A stretch of 64,000 nt of DNA, taken from positions 1-64,000 of the forward strand of contig NZ_SMAH01000002.1 in assembly GCF_004342625.1 (NCBI RefSeq). The letters are read 5' to 3'. This DNA comes from Tepidimonas ignava. Its GTDB lineage: Bacteria; Pseudomonadota; Gammaproteobacteria; Burkholderiales; Burkholderiaceae_C. Shown here piece after piece: positions 63,069 through 64,000 of this stretch (its first letter is position 1; each line of letters opens with the position of its first letter). The position numbers and the translations under genes are program-made. Under the pieces are notes generated by a model, which worked only from the letters and a program-made list of their open reading frames with translations, did not search any database and was not told the origin of the DNA.

Positions 63069-64000
63069 ATGGCTGACCCGCGCCCCACGCCCCTCGACGC
63101 ACTGCCGCCCCTGCCAGCGGCTTTTGCCGACTTGCTCGACGCCTTGCTGCCTGCGGCGTGGCGCGACACCGTGCTGGCCAGCTACACCGAACCCAAGACG
63201 GTGGTGTGGCGCCTCAACCCCCTGCGCGGCCACGACCCGGCGCAGGTGCTCCCCGCCCTGGCGGCGCTGGCGCCGCGGCCGATCGACGCCGCGCTCGGGG
63301 TGTACGAGGTCGAGCCGCACTGGCGCAGCGCGTTGACCCACCACCCACTCGTCGAGCAGGGCGTGATCTATATTCAGGGGCTGGCCAGCATGGCGGCGGT
63401 GTGGGCGTTGCAACCCCAGCCGGGTGAGGAGGTGCTGGACCTGGCCGCCGCGCCCGGGGGCAAGACAGCGCTGATGGCGACGCTGATGGGCAACCAAGGC
63501 CGCATCGCGGCGGTGGAGCCGGTGCGGGCGCGCTTTCACCGCATGCGCGCCAACCTGCAGCGGCTGGGTGTGCGCTGCGCCCAGCCGTACCTGAAAGACG
63601 GCACGGTGGTGGGGCGGCTGGTGCCGCAGCGCTTCGCCCGCGTGCTGCTGGATGCGCCGTGCTCGTCGCAGGCGCAGTTCACGCGGCTCGACCCCACGTC
63701 GTGGCAGCATTGGAGCCCGCGCAAGGTGCGCGCCAGCGCCGCGCTGCAAGCGCGCTTGATCCACTCCGCAGCCGAGGCGCTGCGCCCCGGCGGGGTGTTG
63801 GTGTACAGCACCTGCTCACTGTCGCCCGAGGAAAACGAATGCATCGTCGACGGGCTGCTGCGGGCACGCGACGACATGACGTTGGAGCCGCTGCCGTGGC
63901 CGGTCGAATTGCCGGCGCTGCCCGGACTGACGGCTTGGCACGGCCAAACCTTGCACCCCGACCTGTCACTGGCGCGGCGTATCCTGCCCACGCGGCGCAC
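63069..64000 (+). CDS. RsmB/NOP2-family RNA m5C methyltransferase (C-terminus beyond window)
   Basis: Partial gene; 310 codons are visible. SAM-binding DLAAAPGGKT (residues 124-133) and both catalytic cysteines of RNA cytosine-5 methyltransferases are seen: Cys198 in LLDAPCSS and Cys249 in YSTCSLSPEENE. The lack of a long N-terminal NusB domain fits an RsmF/YebU-like rRNA or tRNA methyltransferase rather than RsmB. ATG 63069 starts 7 bases after the ABC-F stop, so it belongs to the same operon. The exact RNA target is unknown. Confidence 0.88.
   Translation, partial: MADPRPTPLDALPPLPAAFADLLDALLPAAWRDTVLASYTEPKTVVWRLNPLRGHDPAQVLPALAALAPRPIDAALGVYEVEPHWRSALTHHPLVEQGVIYIQGLASMAAVWALQPQPGEEVLDLAAAPGGKTALMATLMGNQGRIAAVEPVRARFHRMRANLQRLGVRCAQPYLKDGTVVGRLVPQRFARVLLDAPCSSQAQFTRLDPTSWQHWSPRKVRASAALQARLIHSAAEALRPGGVLVYSTCSLSPEENECIVDGLLRARDDMTLEPLPWPVELPALPGLTAWHGQTLHPDLSLARRILPTRR

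Overview
The window is a high-GC (roughly two thirds G+C), densely packed chromosomal segment from a betaproteobacterium of the order Burkholderiales, most like the Comamonadaceae/Sphaerotilaceae. The support is the gene content and order: sucA-sucB-lpdA-zapE, the iscR-S-U-A-hscB-hscA-fdx operon, class I phaC-phaA-phaB, a soluble RnfB-like protein, and smc-zipA. A sox gene at the left edge and PHA genes would suit a Tepidimonas-, Caldimonas- or Hydrogenophaga-like organism, but the genus is inference. I see no phage, transposon, plasmid or CRISPR signature; this is core chromosome with 54 protein genes and two tRNAs, and no gap between genes exceeds about 220 bases.

Layout. 1-8 kb: the start of a thiosulfate-oxidation operon (soxY, cut by the edge), an isochorismatase-like hydrolase, an NlpC/P60 lipoprotein, YdcH, a PLP-dependent Orn/Lys/Arg decarboxylase, an NfeD-SPFH pair, tRNA-Ser(GGA) and an AidB-like acyl-CoA dehydrogenase. 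7.8-17.4 kb, all minus strand: zapE, lpdA, sucB, sucA (2-oxoglutarate dehydrogenase), an ArsR-type regulator, prpE (propionyl-CoA synthetase) and tRNA-Val(CAC). 17.5-23.7 kb: dnaQ and the complete iron-sulfur assembly operon. 23.7-28.5 kb: a NarL-type two-component pair and uvrB. 28.6-32 kb: an aromatic/aspartate aminotransferase, intracellular PHB depolymerase and an RnfB-like ferredoxin. 32-40 kb: a propionyl-CoA to succinyl-CoA operon (mutase, MeaB, PccB, PccA, VOC/epimerase-like protein) with a divergent GntR regulator. 40-45 kb: dusA and phaB-phaA-phaC. 45-52 kb: pgeF, maiA, a TRAP binding protein, a NUDIX hydrolase, a REC-PAS-GGDEF-EAL protein facing an Hpt protein, and zipA. 52-64 kb: smc and, divergently, dapC-dapD-pilU-dapE-prmB-ABC-F-RNA m5C methyltransferase (cut by the right edge).

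The metabolic genes fit together. PrpE and the carboxylase/mutase operon would feed propionate and odd-chain carbon into succinyl-CoA, the product of SucAB-Lpd. PhaCAB stores acetyl-CoA (and possibly propionyl-CoA) as polyester, and PhaZ mobilises it.

I did not find a clearly new system. The most interesting signals are regulatory. At least eight genes (nlpC-like, decarboxylase, uvrB, gntR, dusA, nudix, smc, dapC) have a -10 hexamer ending only 7-10 bases before the start codon, mostly with no ribosome binding site, which predicts leaderless mRNAs. A near-consensus promoter in front of arsR carries a perfect inverted repeat over its -10 box. Two tandem IscR-type sites overlap the iscR promoter, and a perfect inverted repeat lies in front of prpE. 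Protein-level oddities are an RnfB-like protein without membrane anchor or Rnf partners, and an epimerase-like VOC protein with a substituted metal ligand.
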